Shown piece by piece: positions 5,378-6,546 of a stretch of DNA of 6,546 nucleotides. Under the pieces are notes generated by a model, which had not been told where the DNA came from, searched no databases, and saw nothing but the letters and a program-made list of their open reading frames with translations. The stretch's first letter is position 1. The number at the start of each line of letters is the position of its first letter. The translations under genes and the position numbers were made by a program. Location: the NCBI GenBank assembly GCA_045119215.1, contig JBGVDD010000036.1:1-6546 (forward strand). Reading direction: 5' to 3'. This stretch comes from RUG11237 sp045119215 (GTDB lineage Bacteria; Bacillota; Clostridia; Lachnospirales; Lachnospiraceae).

Positions 5378-5407
5378 TAGAAAAAGAGACCGAATATGTG
5401 GTAAAAT
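5378..5407 (+). promoter_or_regulatory. Predicted transposase promoter
   Basis: TAAAAT (5402-5407) is preceded by TGG (5399-5401), giving an extended -10. TAGAAA (5378-5383), 18 bases upstream, matches four of six -35 positions. Transcription would begin near 5414, downstream of the left arms of the stem-loop at 5383-5450. Confidence 0.4.
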
Positions 5408-5450
5408 TTAGGTGTCAAATCAAAATCAATACCACAGAAAGGGTCTCTTT
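5383..5450 (+). promoter_or_regulatory. Stem-loop masking the transposase ribosome site
   Basis: The outer arms AAAGAGACC (5383-5391) and GGTCTCTTT (5442-5450) pair perfectly over 9 bases, the right arm ending at the base before the ATG. Inside, TGTGGTA (5397-5403) pairs perfectly with TACCACA (5430-5436) over 7, with a symmetric 5-by-5 internal loop and a 26-base terminal loop. The ribosome site AAAGGG (5438-5443) lies in the internal loop and outer stem. RNA entering from outside the IS would fold and hide it; RNA begun at the internal promoter would lack the left arms. Confidence 0.6.
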
Positions 5451-6546
5451 ATGAATATTTTAAACACCTTTACACTTAAAAGCAATAGACAGATTAAAAT
5501 AAATTTTAACGGAGGCGATTTATCCTCCGATGCAGGACTTCTTTTGATAAAAGAGTTCGCTGCAAAGATCGGCTTTACAAAGCTGATCAAAAAGAAATTT
5601 AAAACCAATGATACGTCGGTTCGTTTTCACAAAGACGATGAAAATCTGATGCAGATGATTTATCAGATTATCTCTGCATATTTCCAAGATGACTGCGCTG
5701 ATGAACTGACTTCTGACCCTGTTTTCAATGCTGTTCTTGAGAAAGATAGTCTGGCATCACAGCCTACGTTATCAAGATTTTTCAACCGTATGAACGAAGA
5801 TACCCTCATACAGTTTGATGACATTGATAAAAGTCTCAGGGATATCATTTATTCCATAAAGTGTCCGGAGCATATGCTTCTCGACCTGGACAGTACTTTG
5901 TTTAGCACTTACGGCAATCAGGAAGGTGAAGGCTTCAACTTTCATTATCACGCACATGGATATCATCCGCTGCTGTGCTATGACGGGCTGACAGGAGATC
6001 TGCTTAAAGTGGAACTGCGTGATGGAACACTCCACTGCAGCAATGGTGCAGATAAATTCATGGAACCTCTGTTTCAGGAATACATGGAAAGAGGAATTAA
6101 AATGTATCTTCGTGGTGACAGTGGATTCTCATCTCCCAAGCTTTATAAAACATGTGAGATGAATGGCTGTTCCTATGCCATACGCTTAAAACAGAATCCT
6201 TCACTTGTTGCCCTTACTTCGGATAAAGATGAAGATCTGTATAAAGCAACCAGAGAGGACCAGATCAGTTACGCAGTAACTTATGGTGAATTCATGTATC
6301 AGGCTGGTTCATGGGAATATCCACGACGCGTGGTTTACAAGATTGAAAAACCATACGGTCAGTTGATACATATGTACACATTTCTTGTTACAAACATGGA
6401 TATGGAACCCTATCAGATCATCCAGTTTTACTGTAGTCGTGGCAAAATGGAGAACTTTATCAAGGAAGGCAAAAACGGATTTGACTTTGCTGCTGTCAGC
6501 AGCCATTCCAAAGCAGTAAATGCCAACCGAATGCGGATCCACATGC
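5451..6546 (+). CDS. IS1380-family DDE transposase, 3' end cut by window
   Basis: The frame stays open for 365 codons from the ATG at 5451 to the window edge. It encodes a DDE (RNase H-fold) transposase of the IS4/IS1380 type, which cuts and joins the IS ends. The N-terminal part (about 1-140) includes SSDAGLLLIKEF, NLMQMIYQIISAYFQDDCAD and QPTLSRFFNR, typical of the family's DNA-binding region. The catalytic core shows the first Asp in LLDLDST (probably D147), the second in YLRGDSGF (D223), and the third acidic residue E334 in the signature Y327-x2-R330-x3-E334-x6-K341, all intact. Family members run to roughly 420-450 residues, so about 60-80 are missing only because the window stops. The start has AAAGGG seven bases upstream, inside a stem-loop that may limit expression. 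Nothing suggests it is inactive. Confidence 0.92.
   Translation, partial: MNILNTFTLKSNRQIKINFNGGDLSSDAGLLLIKEFAAKIGFTKLIKKKFKTNDTSVRFHKDDENLMQMIYQIISAYFQDDCADELTSDPVFNAVLEKDSLASQPTLSRFFNRMNEDTLIQFDDIDKSLRDIIYSIKCPEHMLLDLDSTLFSTYGNQEGEGFNFHYHAHGYHPLLCYDGLTGDLLKVELRDGTLHCSNGADKFMEPLFQEYMERGIKMYLRGDSGFSSPKLYKTCEMNGCSYAIRLKQNPSLVALTSDKDEDLYKATREDQISYAVTYGEFMYQAGSWEYPRRVVYKIEKPYGQLIHMYTFLVTNMDMEPYQIIQFYCSRGKMENFIKEGKNGFDFAAVSSHSKAVNANRMRIHM

Larger units (their letters stand above)
5286..6546 (+). mobile_element. IS1380-family insertion sequence, left part
   Basis: The element is identified by its transposase. I place the left end at CCTGAATTATTCACGA (5286-5301), followed by two tandem hairpins, a leader of about 120 bases and the transposase from 5451. 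The right end and target duplication are beyond the window, so the boundary is unproven; the identical word at 5243 is an alternative. The element reads away from the minus-strand gene block, and its coding part is visibly richer in GC than the neighbouring genes, consistent with foreign origin. Confidence 0.7.

Noticed and set aside
5426..6542. Minus-strand frames opposite the transposase
   Set aside because: The plus-strand frame is open throughout and carries a complete DDE signature, so these are shadows.

Overview
The window looks like an AT-rich chromosome segment from an anaerobic Firmicute, most likely a clostridial (Lachnospiraceae-type) gut bacterium. This rests on base composition, strong AGGAGG-type ribosome sites, the standard code, and families common in Clostridia (DUF3784, DUF6061, Ktr-type potassium uptake). 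No rRNA or tRNA gene and no CRISPR array was seen.

Layout. Positions 1-409 hold no convincing intact gene: two stem-loops read as minus-strand terminators, plus a decayed plus-strand coding tail. From 4357 down to 410 a compact minus-strand block of seven genes reads leftward: DUF3784-like membrane protein, alpha/beta hydrolase, KtrB-type K+ channel subunit, KtrA-type RCK regulator, a 47-residue hydrophobic protein, a 75-residue two-helix membrane protein, and a YbjQ/UPF0145 protein. Gaps are 5 to 41 bases and the last pair overlap by 20, so they are probably one operon. An extended -10 promoter lies at about 4416-4444. Upstream on the same strand is a separate DUF6061-like gene (4505-4744) with its own promoter. 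Positions 4745-5285 form a gene-poor junction of inverted and direct repeats and short broken reading frames, resembling the scar of a former mobile element. From 5286 to the window end is the left part of an IS1380-family insertion sequence on the plus strand, whose transposase is cut by the window edge.

How the genes fit together. KtrB forms the membrane pore and KtrA gates it through nucleotide binding, giving regulated K+ (or Na+-coupled K+) uptake. The small membrane proteins and YbjQ have no established role here; co-transcription suggests, without proving, an envelope or ion-homeostasis theme.

I found no clearly new multi-gene system. The most notable signals are a stem-loop that would mask the transposase ribosome site only in read-through transcripts, a tyrosine-recombinase-like core site flanked by direct repeats, and a duplicated IS end.
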